NCBI GenBank assembly: GCA_001771575.1 | Contig: MEUD01000001.1 | Span: 894,815 to 958,814, forward strand | Reading direction: 5' to 3' | Length of the DNA stretch: 64,000 nt | Source of the DNA: a candidate division WOR-1 bacterium RIFOXYB2_FULL_45_9 | GTDB taxonomy: Bacteria > Margulisbacteria > WOR-1 > O2-12-FULL-45-9 > XYB2-FULL-48-7 | In this document: positions 1 through 10,034 of the stretch, one piece after another | Position numbering within the stretch: position 1 is the stretch's first letter | Layout: each line of letters begins with the position of its first letter | Program-made: the position numbers and the translations under genes | Notes under the pieces: model-generated | What the model saw: the letters and a program-made list of their open reading frames with translations, nothing else | The model's database searches: none | What the model was told of the DNA's origin: nothing

Positions 1-1047
1 GTTAAAGGATTAGCCGGACTGATCGAAAAGAACGGGATCGAGATAATTTATGGCCAAGGAGAAGTTGTTGCTCCAGGATTAATTAAGATCAATAACCGCG
101 ACGTTCAGTCGCGGGCCATAATCCTGGCGACCGGTTCGCTTCCTGCCTCTCTTCCGGGGGTTGCTCATGATGGTAAAAAGTTTATCTGCAGTGACGAAGC
201 CCTGGAACTAGCGATCCCTCCTGCCCGGCTCGATATTATCGGCGGCGGGGTGATCGGGATCCACTTCGCCATGATCTATAGCTCCCTGGGGACCGCGATA
301 ACGATCTATGAGGCGCAACCGGAGATCCTGCCGGGGGTCGACGACGAGGTAGTGGCAATGGTCAAGCGGCTTTTAAAGCGAAAAAAAATTGAAGTGCTAA
401 CGGGAACCTTCTTTGATCCGCAAAAAGCCGGCGAGGTTTCACTGATCTGCGTCGGAAGGACGCCTAATCTGACAGGCATTGAGGCTTTAGGCTTAAGGCA
501 AGAGGGAAAGAGAGTCTGGGTTAACGAGAAAATGGAGACCAGTCTCCCAAACATTTACGCTGTCGGCGACCTGGTCAGCCTGAAACAATTCGCTCACGTC
601 GGTTATGAACAGGGAGTGGTCGCGGCGGAAAACGCGCTGGGAGGGAACAGAAGCTACAATTACGATTGTGTTCCCTATGGCATTTACACCCAGCCGGAGA
701 TCGCCGGGGTCGGCCTAACCGAGAAGGAGGCACGAGTCAAAAACCCCAATATCAAAACCGGCAAATTCCCCTTCGGCGCTCTTGGGATCGCCCAGGCGAT
801 GGGCGAGATCGAAGGATTCGTAAAATTCGTCGCCGACGAAAAAGGAAAGATCCTCGGGGTCCACATTATCGGACCGGAAGCAACCGCTCTGATCGGCATG
901 GCGACGCTGGCGATAAAAAACAATTTAACGATTGAACAGTTCGGCTCGACCTTCCAGGCCCACCCCTCCTATCCCGAAGGGATGCAGGAAGCGGCCGAAG
1001 CGGTCTTAAATCGGGCACTGCATATAGAAATTCGAGGCTTGGCCTAA
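1..1047 (+). CDS. lpdA: Dihydrolipoamide dehydrogenase, C-terminal part (partial)
   Basis: The reading frame is open from base 1, so the gene starts before the window. The visible part has the end of the FAD domain (ATGSLP), an NAD-binding Rossmann loop (IIGGGVIGIHFA), the second FAD-contact motif (NIYAVGDL) and the C-terminal dimerisation domain. The active-site His-Glu pair appears in the segment AHPSYPEG. The family oxidises protein-bound dihydrolipoamide with NAD+ in 2-oxoacid dehydrogenase or glycine-cleavage complexes. The redox-active Cys pair lies outside the window, so a related flavoprotein disulfide reductase cannot be fully excluded. Confidence 0.88.
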   Translation, partial: VKGLAGLIEKNGIEIIYGQGEVVAPGLIKINNRDVQSRAIILATGSLPASLPGVAHDGKKFICSDEALELAIPPARLDIIGGGVIGIHFAMIYSSLGTAITIYEAQPEILPGVDDEVVAMVKRLLKRKKIEVLTGTFFDPQKAGEVSLICVGRTPNLTGIEALGLRQEGKRVWVNEKMETSLPNIYAVGDLVSLKQFAHVGYEQGVVAAENALGGNRSYNYDCVPYGIYTQPEIAGVGLTEKEARVKNPNIKTGKFPFGALGIAQAMGEIEGFVKFVADEKGKILGVHIIGPEATALIGMATLAIKNNLTIEQFGSTFQAHPSYPEGMQEAAEAVLNRALHIEIRGLA

Positions 1048-1051
1048 TTTA

Positions 1052-1369
1052 TTAGAAACGATATGCATTTAAAAGAGTCCATAGGTCATTGGCTCTCAGG
1101 TCCCAGACCGCTCTGATATCTCCCGGAGTGCAAGTGTAGGGATTTACTCTTCTGGCGGCTTCCCCGGCGCGTCCGCTTCTTATCAAATACTCAAGATTAT
1201 TGGTCAAAGCCCATGAGTATTCAGTCCGTGGGGCCATGTCTTGACCCCCAAATACTTGGTTAAACTTCGCGGAAATTTCTACCGCTCCGATCCTTGTTGA
1301 CATTAGTACTCTGGCGGCATGCCCCAAGGCCAAAGAAGGATGAGGACGGCCAACAAATTTAATATTCAT
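1052..1369 (-). CDS. Small hypothetical protein (105 aa)
   Basis: The function is not recognised. The frame is open further upstream (to 1462), but the ATG at 1369 has a good ribosome binding site (AGGTGAG, five bases before the ATG), so the 105-aa form is chosen. The protein has no signal peptide, membrane segment or Cys motif. It contains an Arg/Ala-rich middle and ends in an aromatic stretch (WTLLNAYRF). It is convergent with the lpdA gene, four bases away, and lies downstream of gpmI on the same strand. Confidence 0.55.
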   Translation of the reverse strand: MNIKFVGRPHPSLALGHAARVLMSTRIGAVEISAKFNQVFGGQDMAPRTEYSWALTNNLEYLIRSGRAGEAARRVNPYTCTPGDIRAVWDLRANDLWTLLNAYRF

Positions 1370-1475
1370 AAAACTCACCTCCCAGAAAAAACATTTAACA
1401 AGCCCATTGACACGCACCCTTAGTTGTCTAAGAAAAACCAGAAAAATTTCAGTTGAATTCAATTATTAGGGGATT

Positions 1476-1503
1476 TTAACCGATGAATTAATTCATCGGT
1501 TAA
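1476..1503. repeat. Perfect 28-bp palindrome, copy 1 of a three-member family
   Basis: Ends TTAACCG/CGGTTAA surround a core AATTAATT, with the paired trinucleotides ATG and CAT between them. The gpmI stop codon (TGA, 1493-1495) lies inside it. Copies 2 and 3 are at 3149-3178 and 20922-20955. No T-run follows it on either strand, so it does not look like an ordinary intrinsic terminator. Confidence 0.85.
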
Positions 1504-3127
1504 CTAATGAATGAGCGGTCATCGCTTTGGGGATCGGCAGACCGATCAGGTAAAGAATAGTCACGCCGATATCGGGAATAATCCCTTTTTCTTTCAGTTT
1601 AGCAGCCGAACCCAAAGCCCAAAACGGGACCGGATTGAGCGAATGCTGGGTGCTGACTACTTCTTTGCCTTTATTTTCAATCTTCATTTCATCGGCATTA
1701 CCGTGATCGGCAGTAATGATAAAAACTCCGCCTTTCGCCAGCCAGGCGGGGACCAGCTTTTCCAGGCATTTTGAAAGATCGGCGATCGCTTCGGTCGCCG
1801 CCGCCAGGTTGCCGGTATGGCCGACCATGTCGCCGTTCTGGAAATTGTGGACGATCAAAGAGTAATTTTTTTCGGCGATCGCTTTAAGCGCGTAATCGGT
1901 CTCGAGAAAGGCGGTCATCTCCGGCACCCAGTCATAATGCTTCCCCCCCTCGGTCCGCTCCTTGAGGGTCAGGTCCTGGGCGAGATGGCGCTCCTCCCCC
2001 GGGAAAGGATCGCTCCGGCGTCCGGAAAACCAGCCAGTGACGTGGGCGAACTTTTCCGGCCCAGCCAAACGCAACTGGGTTAAACCAGCCTTAGATACGA
2101 TCTCTCCTACCGTTTCGGGGATCTCTTTTTCCGGAAAGGCAGTCAAAGCATTAACTCCGTGATAATATTCAGTCATGGCGACAAAGACCGATTGTTTCAA
2201 TTTAGCCCGCAGCGCCTGGATCTGGGCATAAACCTCATCGTCGATCGGCTTGGTCCCCTTCTTATAATTAAAGAACTTTTTATCGCTCTCACAAAAACCG
2301 ACGGTCAACTGGATCGTCCGGTCCTGGCGAAAATTAAAATAGACTATCGAATCGACCGGTCCCATCCCGGTATACCCGCTGACGACCGTCGGCCGGATGA
2401 ATTCGTCGGTCTCGCCCCGCAAGTAGGACGACTCAATCGCTTCGCGCGGAGTATTTGCCTTATGTTCTCCTCGCCCTTCGATCAGACACTTCATCGCCAG
2501 CAAGGTCTTGTCCCAGGAGGTATCCCGGTCCATCGCCAGTTCGCGCCCCATGACCGTGGCGATTTTCACTACCGAGGTTAAGCCGAGATCGGCAATTTTA
2601 TCTTCCAACATCTTGAGATAAATCTCCCCCGCCGCCTTTGGGTTGGTATCGCGGCCATCGGTAAAAAGATGAATATACACCGTTTGGAGCCGCTCTTTTT
2701 TCGCCAATTCTAAAAGAGCAAAAAGATGTTTGATACTGGCGTGGACCGTCCCGCTGTGTCCCTGGAGAAGTCCCATAAGATGAAGCGCGCTGCCATTCTG
2801 TTTGGCATTGCGGGCAGCGGCAAGCAAAGCTTCGTTGGCAAAAAAGCTCCCATCTTCGATCGCCACGTTGATCCGTTCAATCGACTGGTAAACTATCCGG
2901 CCCGCCCCCATATTGAGGTGGTTAACTTCAGAATTCCCCATCGTTCCTTCAGGCAGGCCGACCGCCAGACCGGAACATTCCAGCTTGGCATAAGGGTGTT
3001 TTTCAAACAGCTCTTTAATGAAAGGGGCTTTCCCCTGTTCAATAGCATGATAAATGGCGTTCGTTTCGCTCTTCTTACCAATGGCAAAGCCGTCGAGGAT
3101 ACATAAATAGACCGGGGTGTTTTTCAT
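1493..3127 (-). CDS. gpmI: 2,3-bisphosphoglycerate-independent phosphoglycerate mutase
   Basis: This 544-aa protein interconverts 3- and 2-phosphoglycerate in the cytosol through a phosphoserine intermediate, using two Mn2+ ions. It has the alkaline-phosphatase-superfamily start (CILDGF), the catalytic-serine segment (GTMGNSEVNH, where most homologues read GNSEVGH) and metal-binding motifs (FTDGRD, ITADHGNADEM). It is slightly longer than the usual ~510 aa. It is divergent from tRNA-Gly and enolase, the next glycolytic step. A TATAAT box ends seven bases before the ATG, so the mRNA may be leaderless. Palindromes lie at both ends of the gene. Confidence 0.95.
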   Translation of the reverse strand: MKNTPVYLCILDGFAIGKKSETNAIYHAIEQGKAPFIKELFEKHPYAKLECSGLAVGLPEGTMGNSEVNHLNMGAGRIVYQSIERINVAIEDGSFFANEALLAAARNAKQNGSALHLMGLLQGHSGTVHASIKHLFALLELAKKERLQTVYIHLFTDGRDTNPKAAGEIYLKMLEDKIADLGLTSVVKIATVMGRELAMDRDTSWDKTLLAMKCLIEGRGEHKANTPREAIESSYLRGETDEFIRPTVVSGYTGMGPVDSIVYFNFRQDRTIQLTVGFCESDKKFFNYKKGTKPIDDEVYAQIQALRAKLKQSVFVAMTEYYHGVNALTAFPEKEIPETVGEIVSKAGLTQLRLAGPEKFAHVTGWFSGRRSDPFPGEERHLAQDLTLKERTEGGKHYDWVPEMTAFLETDYALKAIAEKNYSLIVHNFQNGDMVGHTGNLAAATEAIADLSKCLEKLVPAWLAKGGVFIITADHGNADEMKIENKGKEVVSTQHSLNPVPFWALGSAAKLKEKGIIPDIGVTILYLIGLPIPKAMTAHSLVNR

Positions 3128-3134
3128 GTTTTAA

Positions 3135-3140
3135 ATTATA
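3135..3140 (-). promoter_or_regulatory. gpmI -10 box (TATAAT)
   Basis: A perfect TATAAT on the minus strand ends seven bases before the gpmI ATG, and no Shine-Dalgarno sequence fits in between. No clear -35 box is present, and that position is taken by the palindrome at 3149-3178. Confidence 0.6.
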
Positions 3141-3146
3141 TCATAA

Positions 3147-4661
<1,515 letters not shown>

Positions 4662-4680
4662 GCAGATCGCTATTATTAGT

Positions 4681-4725
4681 AAAAAAAGGAGCCTGAGAAT
4701 GAATTCTCGGCTCCTTTTTATTTTT
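4681..4725. terminator. Bidirectional intrinsic terminator after eno
   Basis: The stem is AGGAGCC-GAGAAT paired with ATTCTC-GGCTCCT, with a single bulged T. It is flanked by seven A on the left and a T-rich tract on the right, so it can stop transcripts from eno and from the convergent small zinc-ribbon gene. Confidence 0.88.
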
Positions 4726-4734
4726 CAATTAGCT

Positions 4735-4772
4735 TTTTCAGGAACCGAGACTTTAGTCTCAGGTTCCTGAAA
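4735..4772. terminator. Second hairpin between eno and the zinc-ribbon gene
   Basis: This long inverted repeat pairs TTTTCAGGAACC-GAGACT with AGTCTC-A-GGTTCCTGAAAA. It matches the upstream terminator stem base by base except for paired substitutions, with the bulge moved to the other arm. It has no long T-run, so it may act as a backup terminator or protect 3' ends. Confidence 0.6.
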
Positions 4773-4786
4773 ATTAACGGGCTTAC

Positions 4787-4993
4787 TTAATCTTGCACCA
4801 GATCGTACTTAACAATGCCGCGTTCGAGGATCTTCTTGGTGACGTTATTCTCGGGGATCTCGTAAACGATGACGGTTTCATCCTGGTAAAGGTTCATGGT
4901 CTTGCACTTTGGGCACTTGATCTCTACCCGACTGCCGTCGCCGACCTTGGCCAGAAGCCGATGGCAAAATTTACATCTGAAATCCTTTAACAT
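4787..4993 (-). CDS. Com-like small zinc-ribbon protein (68 aa)
   Basis: Two Cys pairs (C7-x2-C10 and C27-x2-C30) form a zinc ribbon like that of the Mu-phage Com translational activator family (KDFRCKFCHRLLAK, IKCPKCK). Chromosomal copies are common and their role is unknown; nucleic-acid binding is inferred. AGGAGGAT lies about ten bases before the ATG. The gene is divergent from polA and convergent with eno, with two hairpins between. Confidence 0.75.
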   Translation of the reverse strand: MLKDFRCKFCHRLLAKVGDGSRVEIKCPKCKTMNLYQDETVIVYEIPENNVTKKILERGIVKYDLVQD

Positions 4994-5052
4994 AGCTCTC
5001 TATCCTCCTCTTTACGGGGTTGTATAGCTCCAAATGGTTATCGGGGGGCTTT

Positions 5053-5068
5053 CCCTGAAATTTCAGGG
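5053..5068. repeat. 16-bp perfect palindrome upstream of polA
   Basis: CCCTGAAATTTCAGGG is self-complementary. It lies between the divergent zinc-ribbon gene and polA, 12 bases before the polA -35 box, so it is a candidate dimeric-regulator site. It is not followed by T residues. Confidence 0.5.
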
Positions 5069-5079
5069 GATTTAAAGAT

Positions 5080-5108
5080 TTGCCCTTTGACCGCCTATCT
5101 CTTATAAT
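5080..5108 (+). promoter_or_regulatory. polA promoter
   Basis: The -35 box TTGCCC (5080-5085), a 17-base spacer and a perfect -10 box TATAAT (5103-5108) predict a start near 5115. This argues that translation begins at the second ATG (5133), which has GGAGA upstream, rather than at 5115. Confidence 0.72.
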
Positions 5109-5132
5109 GCCTTTATGACCGGAGATAAAAAG

Positions 5133-7808
5133 ATGGTCCTGATCGATGGGAATTCGCTCGCTTACCGGGCTTTTTACGCCCTCCCCGACACCATGCGGAC
5201 AACGACCGGGATCACTACCAACGCCATTTACGGTTTTACCACCATGCTGATCAAGGTTCTCGATGGCCAGCCAGATTTCGTCGCCATCGCCTTTGACCGG
5301 CCGGAACCGACCTTCAGGCATACTGAATATAAGGAATATAAGGCAACCCGGCAAAAAGCTCCCCCTACTCTTCATGAACAAATGCCCTACGTAAAAGAGG
5401 TCGCGTCAGCCTTTAATATCCCAATTTACGAGCTGGCCGGCTATGAGGGGGACGATATTATCGGGACCCTGGCGGTTGAAGCGGGAAAAGAAGGCTACGA
5501 CGTCACGATCCTGACCGGGGACCTTGACCCCCTCCAACTGGTCAATGATAAGATCAAGGTCCTCGCCACCAGAAAAGGGATCACCGATACCATGCTCTAT
5601 GGGCCAAAAGAGGTCGAGGAACGCTATGAGGGATTAAAACCAGAACAATTGATCGACTACAAAGCTCTAAAGGGGGACACATCGGATAATATCCCCGGCG
5701 TCCCAAAAGTCGGCGAAAAAACCGCGATCGAGCTTTTAAAAGAATACGGGACCCTGGAAGGAGTCTATGATAACCTCGACAAAATAAAAAAGCCGGCCCT
5801 CAAAGAGAACCTCAAAAACAACCGCCATTTGGCTGACCTTAGCCGCCGGCTGGGAACGATCGTTACCAACGCCCCGATCCAGATCGATTTCGAACATAGC
5901 CGCCGCGCCCCGATCGATTGGGAAAAGATCCTGCCGGTCCTTAAGAAATTCGAATTTGGGAGTTTATATAAAAAATACAGCCAGGGATTGATCAATTATC
6001 AACCGGAAAAAGTTATCGAGCGAAAACGGGAAGAGATCGCCAAACTAAATTTCACCTGCGTTAAGGACGAAGCCGCGCTCGACCAAATGATCAAAGTTTT
6101 AAGCCAGGCGGAAGTTTTTGCTTTTGACGTCGAAACGACCAGCCTGAACACTTTTGAAGCAGAGCTGGTCGGGATCTCCTTCTCCTGCGAAAGTAAAAGC
6201 GCCTACTACGTCCCTCTCCAGCATAAAAACCAAACTCAATTGCCGCTGCAACCGACCCTGGAAAAACTTAAGCCACTTTTTCTCTCCAAAAAACTAAAGA
6301 TCGGCCATAACCTGAAATATGACATCGAGGTCATGAACAACCACGGCGTTGAAGTCGCCGACCCCCTCTTCGATACCATGGTCGCCGCTTACCTGCTCGA
6401 TCCGATCAGCGGCAAGCTTGGGCTCAAGGTCCTGGCCAAGCAGTTCCTCGGCCGGGAGATGATCGAACTGACGGAACTGATCGGCAAAGAGGCCGGTAGT
6501 TTCAACGAGGTCCCGATCGACCTGGCGACCGACTACGCCGCAAGCGACGCGGAAGCAACTTTCGGACTATACGAGATCTTTCAGCTCGCTCTTAAGGGAC
6601 AGAAGCTCGATCGTCTCTTTAACGAAGTGGAAATGCCGCTTCTATCGGTCCTGATCAAAATGGAAGAGACCGGTGTAAAGATCGACGTAAATCTGCTGGC
6701 CCGGCAATCCAGCGAGATCGACCGGGAACTCAAGGAATTGGAGCGGCATATCCACGCGATCGCAGGGGAAGTATTCAATATTAATTCAACCAAACAGCTG
6801 GGCCAGATCCTCTTTACCAAACTGATGCTTCCGGTGATCAAGAAAGGAAAGACCGGCCCCTCGACCGACTTTGAGGTGTTGGAAGAGCTGGCGGCCCGCA
6901 AGTTTGAGATCGCCGAGAAACTGATCGACTACCGCCAGCTGACCAAGTTGAAAAACACTTATATTGACGTCCTGCCAACCCTGGTCAACGCCCGGACCGG
7001 CCGGATCCATAGCTCATTTAACCAAACGATCACCGCGACCGGTCGGCTCTCCAGCTCCGACCCCAACCTTCAGAATATCCCGGCCCGCGGCGACTGGGGA
7101 AAACGGCTCCGCTCCGTCTTCGTTCCGGAAAAAGACGATCAGCTGATCATCGCGGCCGATTATTCCCAGATCGAACTGCGGGTCCTCGCCCACTTAAGCT
7201 CGGACCCGGTCCTGCTGGAAGCGTTCAATCAGGAGACCGACATCCACCGTAGAACGGCCGATGAACTCGGTATCTCTCGCGCTGACGCTAAAACGGTCAA
7301 CTTTGGCATTATCTACGGCATTTCCGATTTTGGGCTGGCCAAACAGCTGAAGATCAAACGGACCGAGGCGGCCGGGATCATTGAGCGTTACTTTGCCCGC
7401 CACCAGGGGGTCAAAGCCTTTATCGACCGAACAATCAAAGAGGCCAAAGAAAACGGGTATGTCACTACTATGCTGGGACGCAAACGTCCCGTTCCCGACA
7501 TTAACAGCCCGAATGCCGGATTGCGCGCGGCGACGGAACGAATGGCGATCAACACCCCGGTCCAGGGAAGCGCGGCCGATATGATCAAGCTGGCAATGAT
7601 AAAAATCAACCAACAACTAACAACCAACAACTTAAAGGCAAGGATGATCATGCAAGTTCATGACGAATTGGTGTTTGAATGCGCCGGGGATGAAGCGGAT
7701 ACGGTCAAAAAAATAGTGACCCAGGAGATGGAAAACGCAGTTAAATTAAGCGTACCGGTCAAAGTTGATATCGGCGCCGGCAAGAATTGGGGGGAAGCTA
7801 AAGGTTAG
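5133..7808 (+). CDS. polA: DNA polymerase I
   Basis: This 891-aa repair and Okazaki-fragment-processing polymerase has three domains. The 5'-3' exonuclease (about 1-290) begins MVLIDGNSLAYRAF. The 3'-5' exonuclease (about 320-490) keeps its metal residues (FDVETTS, GHNLKYD, YAASDAE), so proofreading should be active. The polymerase domain has motif A (DYSQIELRV), motif B (KTVNFGIIYG) and motif C (QVHDELVFE). The start at 5133 is chosen from GGAGA eight bases upstream and the promoter position; a start at 5115 would add six residues. Confidence 0.96.
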   Translation: MVLIDGNSLAYRAFYALPDTMRTTTGITTNAIYGFTTMLIKVLDGQPDFVAIAFDRPEPTFRHTEYKEYKATRQKAPPTLHEQMPYVKEVASAFNIPIYELAGYEGDDIIGTLAVEAGKEGYDVTILTGDLDPLQLVNDKIKVLATRKGITDTMLYGPKEVEERYEGLKPEQLIDYKALKGDTSDNIPGVPKVGEKTAIELLKEYGTLEGVYDNLDKIKKPALKENLKNNRHLADLSRRLGTIVTNAPIQIDFEHSRRAPIDWEKILPVLKKFEFGSLYKKYSQGLINYQPEKVIERKREEIAKLNFTCVKDEAALDQMIKVLSQAEVFAFDVETTSLNTFEAELVGISFSCESKSAYYVPLQHKNQTQLPLQPTLEKLKPLFLSKKLKIGHNLKYDIEVMNNHGVEVADPLFDTMVAAYLLDPISGKLGLKVLAKQFLGREMIELTELIGKEAGSFNEVPIDLATDYAASDAEATFGLYEIFQLALKGQKLDRLFNEVEMPLLSVLIKMEETGVKIDVNLLARQSSEIDRELKELERHIHAIAGEVFNINSTKQLGQILFTKLMLPVIKKGKTGPSTDFEVLEELAARKFEIAEKLIDYRQLTKLKNTYIDVLPTLVNARTGRIHSSFNQTITATGRLSSSDPNLQNIPARGDWGKRLRSVFVPEKDDQLIIAADYSQIELRVLAHLSSDPVLLEAFNQETDIHRRTADELGISRADAKTVNFGIIYGISDFGLAKQLKIKRTEAAGIIERYFARHQGVKAFIDRTIKEAKENGYVTTMLGRKRPVPDINSPNAGLRAATERMAINTPVQGSAADMIKLAMIKINQQLTTNNLKARMIMQVHDELVFECAGDEADTVKKIVTQEMENAVKLSVPVKVDIGAGKNWGEAKG

Positions 7809-9969
7809 ATCTTTTCAGGACTGCCAGGTTGGTAATGTTTTCCTTTGACAAGGGGGTAAAATTTGTCACCCCATCGGTAAAGCGAAGGATCGTCGCAATC
7901 TGCATGTTTTCTATCTCACCCACATCTCCCGCCGTCCCCTCAACGACCAAATTAACGACCCCCCGGCTCACCCCATCGATCTTCTGGGAATAAGAAAGGC
8001 AAAATGATATGTTCATCCCATGGGCCGCGATCCCTCCGGCAATGCTCCCCATCAATCCCGGCTCGTCTTTGCCGACGATCTTAAACCCGATCGGGGCCCG
8101 CGCCCGATGCTGGTCGCCGATCGTCGCGTAATACTCTTCCATAAAACCGCCCAGAAAGCGGTCGACCCTGCGAATTTTCCCCCGGCCAACGGCGGTTAAA
8201 AAACCCATCCACGTCTCATGTCCATGCCTGGCTAAATAATCCCCAAAATATTTTGAGGAAATAAAAGCTTTGATCGGCAGAAAAGACTCCAACAATTTAG
8301 CCTTTAAGTAATTAATGGCGAGGTCGCGTGCCTGGATGTCGGAAAGGGAGTTGAAATACTTTTCCAGAGACACCCTCGCTTCAGGGGTTCGAACATGCTC
8401 CAGCCACTTCAAATCAGGCTTAGCTTTCTGGTCAGTTTCAATATAGACCCTGTCGCCGTCTTTTAGAGGATCGGACAGCGGCCGTCCTGTGTGGCCATTG
8501 ATCTTGGCGCTGACCGCCCGCAGGGCCCCTTCCGGTCTTAACTTAAAAGCAAAATCAAGAGCGGTCGCCCCCCGAGGAAATTGGAAAGGACGTCCGCGAT
8601 TCGGGGTATACGCGGTGATCGGAACGCTTTCAGCGGCAACTATAGTATAAAGATCCTCATCGCTCAAACTATATTCGCTTTCCAGATGCTTCCTAAGGGC
8701 TTCCAGCCAGCGCCGGTTGAGCCCGTGCCAATCACGATTTTTACCGACTCCTGCCAGGACACCGCCATGGTACTCCCGGTACATCACTGTGTCCCTGATC
8801 TGGACCAAAAGCTGGCCGCCGGGGCCTTGAACGTAAGTATGCAGGAAGCGATGACCGTTGGGACACGCTTCATTGACGTGGTCCTCGATCTTTTGGTTCT
8901 GGGCCGGGTGATAAACGCCATGAATAATTCCCATCGCCAGATAACAACCATATTTTTTTTCGTTTGGCACGATAACAATAACTCTCCAGATATCGTCAGC
9001 CGCGATATCGGTCAGTTTTTTCCCCCGCAGTTCGAACCGCTGGCAAAGCTCAAAGACCCCTCTGATTTCCAGCCTTACCCTTCCGGCAATGCCATGTTCG
9101 GCTAGCGCCATCTCAATATCGGCCATTATCTCTTTGACCCGCGGTTCGCTTTCCCTGACAATAGCGTCCCGATACTCTCTAATGGCGTAAAAGTTTTCCG
9201 GCTCAAGATATTTATAGGCCAGATCTTCAAAATTACGCTTCAAAGTCCAGATCCCCAAAATATTGGCGATCTGGCTGTAGACGTATAATGTTTCCGCCGC
9301 TTTTTTCTTGGCCGATTCACTTTGGGTGTAGGCGAGCGTTCGCATGTTATGAAGCCGATCGGCAAATTTAATGATCAGCACTGCCAGGTCAAGAGAGGCG
9401 GCGGAAAGCAATTTGCGCATGATATATTCCTTGGAGGGTTTCTTCCCGACATAATCCGGTTCTTTCCCCAGTTCGGTAATGCCGTCAACCAAATGGGCGA
9501 CCCGCTCGTTAATGAGCTTGCCAAGCTCCTCTTTGGTAATGTTAAACCCCGCGATATAGCCGTCCTCGATCACGTCATGCAACACCGCCGCCGCCACTTC
9601 TTCGGCTCCTAACCCCCAGCGCTTGACGATCTTCGCCGTCTCCATCACGTGAACTATGTATGGTTCGCCGCTTTTGCGAAACTGCCCATTGTGCGCCCGC
9701 CAGGCAAGTAAAAAAGCATCCTCAATCAAACGCCTTTCCGGCTCGGAACAGCCGCTCATCAACCATTGCAGTTCACGCCGGCACAGAGCTAAAGCTCGGT
9801 TCATCACCGAAAAATCTCGACCGAGCAGGTTTGCGGTTAAGAATTTAAACCAGTTGGGTTTAGCTGAAGGGAGGATCTCACGGCGCAAGACCAGGGCAGT
9901 ACTCCGGCCGGCGGAGGCTGGGCCTGGCGGAAAAGGGAGATTTAATTGCCGACTTTTTTGAATTCTCAT
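7798..9969 (-). CDS. RelA/SpoT homologue with intact hydrolase and degenerate synthetase
   Basis: The 723-aa protein has RSH order: HD hydrolase (about 90-250), synthetase-like region (about 320-410), TGS (about 450-510) and a C-terminal ACT domain (about 650-715). Hydrolase residues are present: H107, HD at 131-132, ED at 135-136 and DRLHN near 204-208. In the synthetase part the GRxKDYI motif is absent (QKIEDHV), the NGYxSLHT tyrosine is His373, and the catalytic Glu of EVQIRT is Leu388. It probably only degrades (p)ppGpp or a related nucleotide. It is convergent with polA, overlapping by 11 bases. Confidence 0.85.
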   Translation of the reverse strand: MRIQKSRQLNLPFPPGPASAGRSTALVLRREILPSAKPNWFKFLTANLLGRDFSVMNRALALCRRELQWLMSGCSEPERRLIEDAFLLAWRAHNGQFRKSGEPYIVHVMETAKIVKRWGLGAEEVAAAVLHDVIEDGYIAGFNITKEELGKLINERVAHLVDGITELGKEPDYVGKKPSKEYIMRKLLSAASLDLAVLIIKFADRLHNMRTLAYTQSESAKKKAAETLYVYSQIANILGIWTLKRNFEDLAYKYLEPENFYAIREYRDAIVRESEPRVKEIMADIEMALAEHGIAGRVRLEIRGVFELCQRFELRGKKLTDIAADDIWRVIVIVPNEKKYGCYLAMGIIHGVYHPAQNQKIEDHVNEACPNGHRFLHTYVQGPGGQLLVQIRDTVMYREYHGGVLAGVGKNRDWHGLNRRWLEALRKHLESEYSLSDEDLYTIVAAESVPITAYTPNRGRPFQFPRGATALDFAFKLRPEGALRAVSAKINGHTGRPLSDPLKDGDRVYIETDQKAKPDLKWLEHVRTPEARVSLEKYFNSLSDIQARDLAINYLKAKLLESFLPIKAFISSKYFGDYLARHGHETWMGFLTAVGRGKIRRVDRFLGGFMEEYYATIGDQHRARAPIGFKIVGKDEPGLMGSIAGGIAAHGMNISFCLSYSQKIDGVSRGVVNLVVEGTAGDVGEIENMQIATILRFTDGVTNFTPLSKENITNLAVLKRSNL

Positions 9970-10034
9970 AAATCATCCGGGGAATAACCCTTCATTTCTT
10001 CGCTTAAGAAATGGGGAAATTTCAGGTGGTTGGA

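Noticed and set aside
1370-1462. Longer form (136 aa) of the small protein at 1052-1369
   Set aside because: The internal ATG at 1369 has a clear ribosome binding site and the longer start does not.
8581-9105. 174-codon frame on the plus strand inside the RelA/SpoT gene
   Set aside because: It is a shadow of the real gene; no ribosome binding site and no recognisable motifs.
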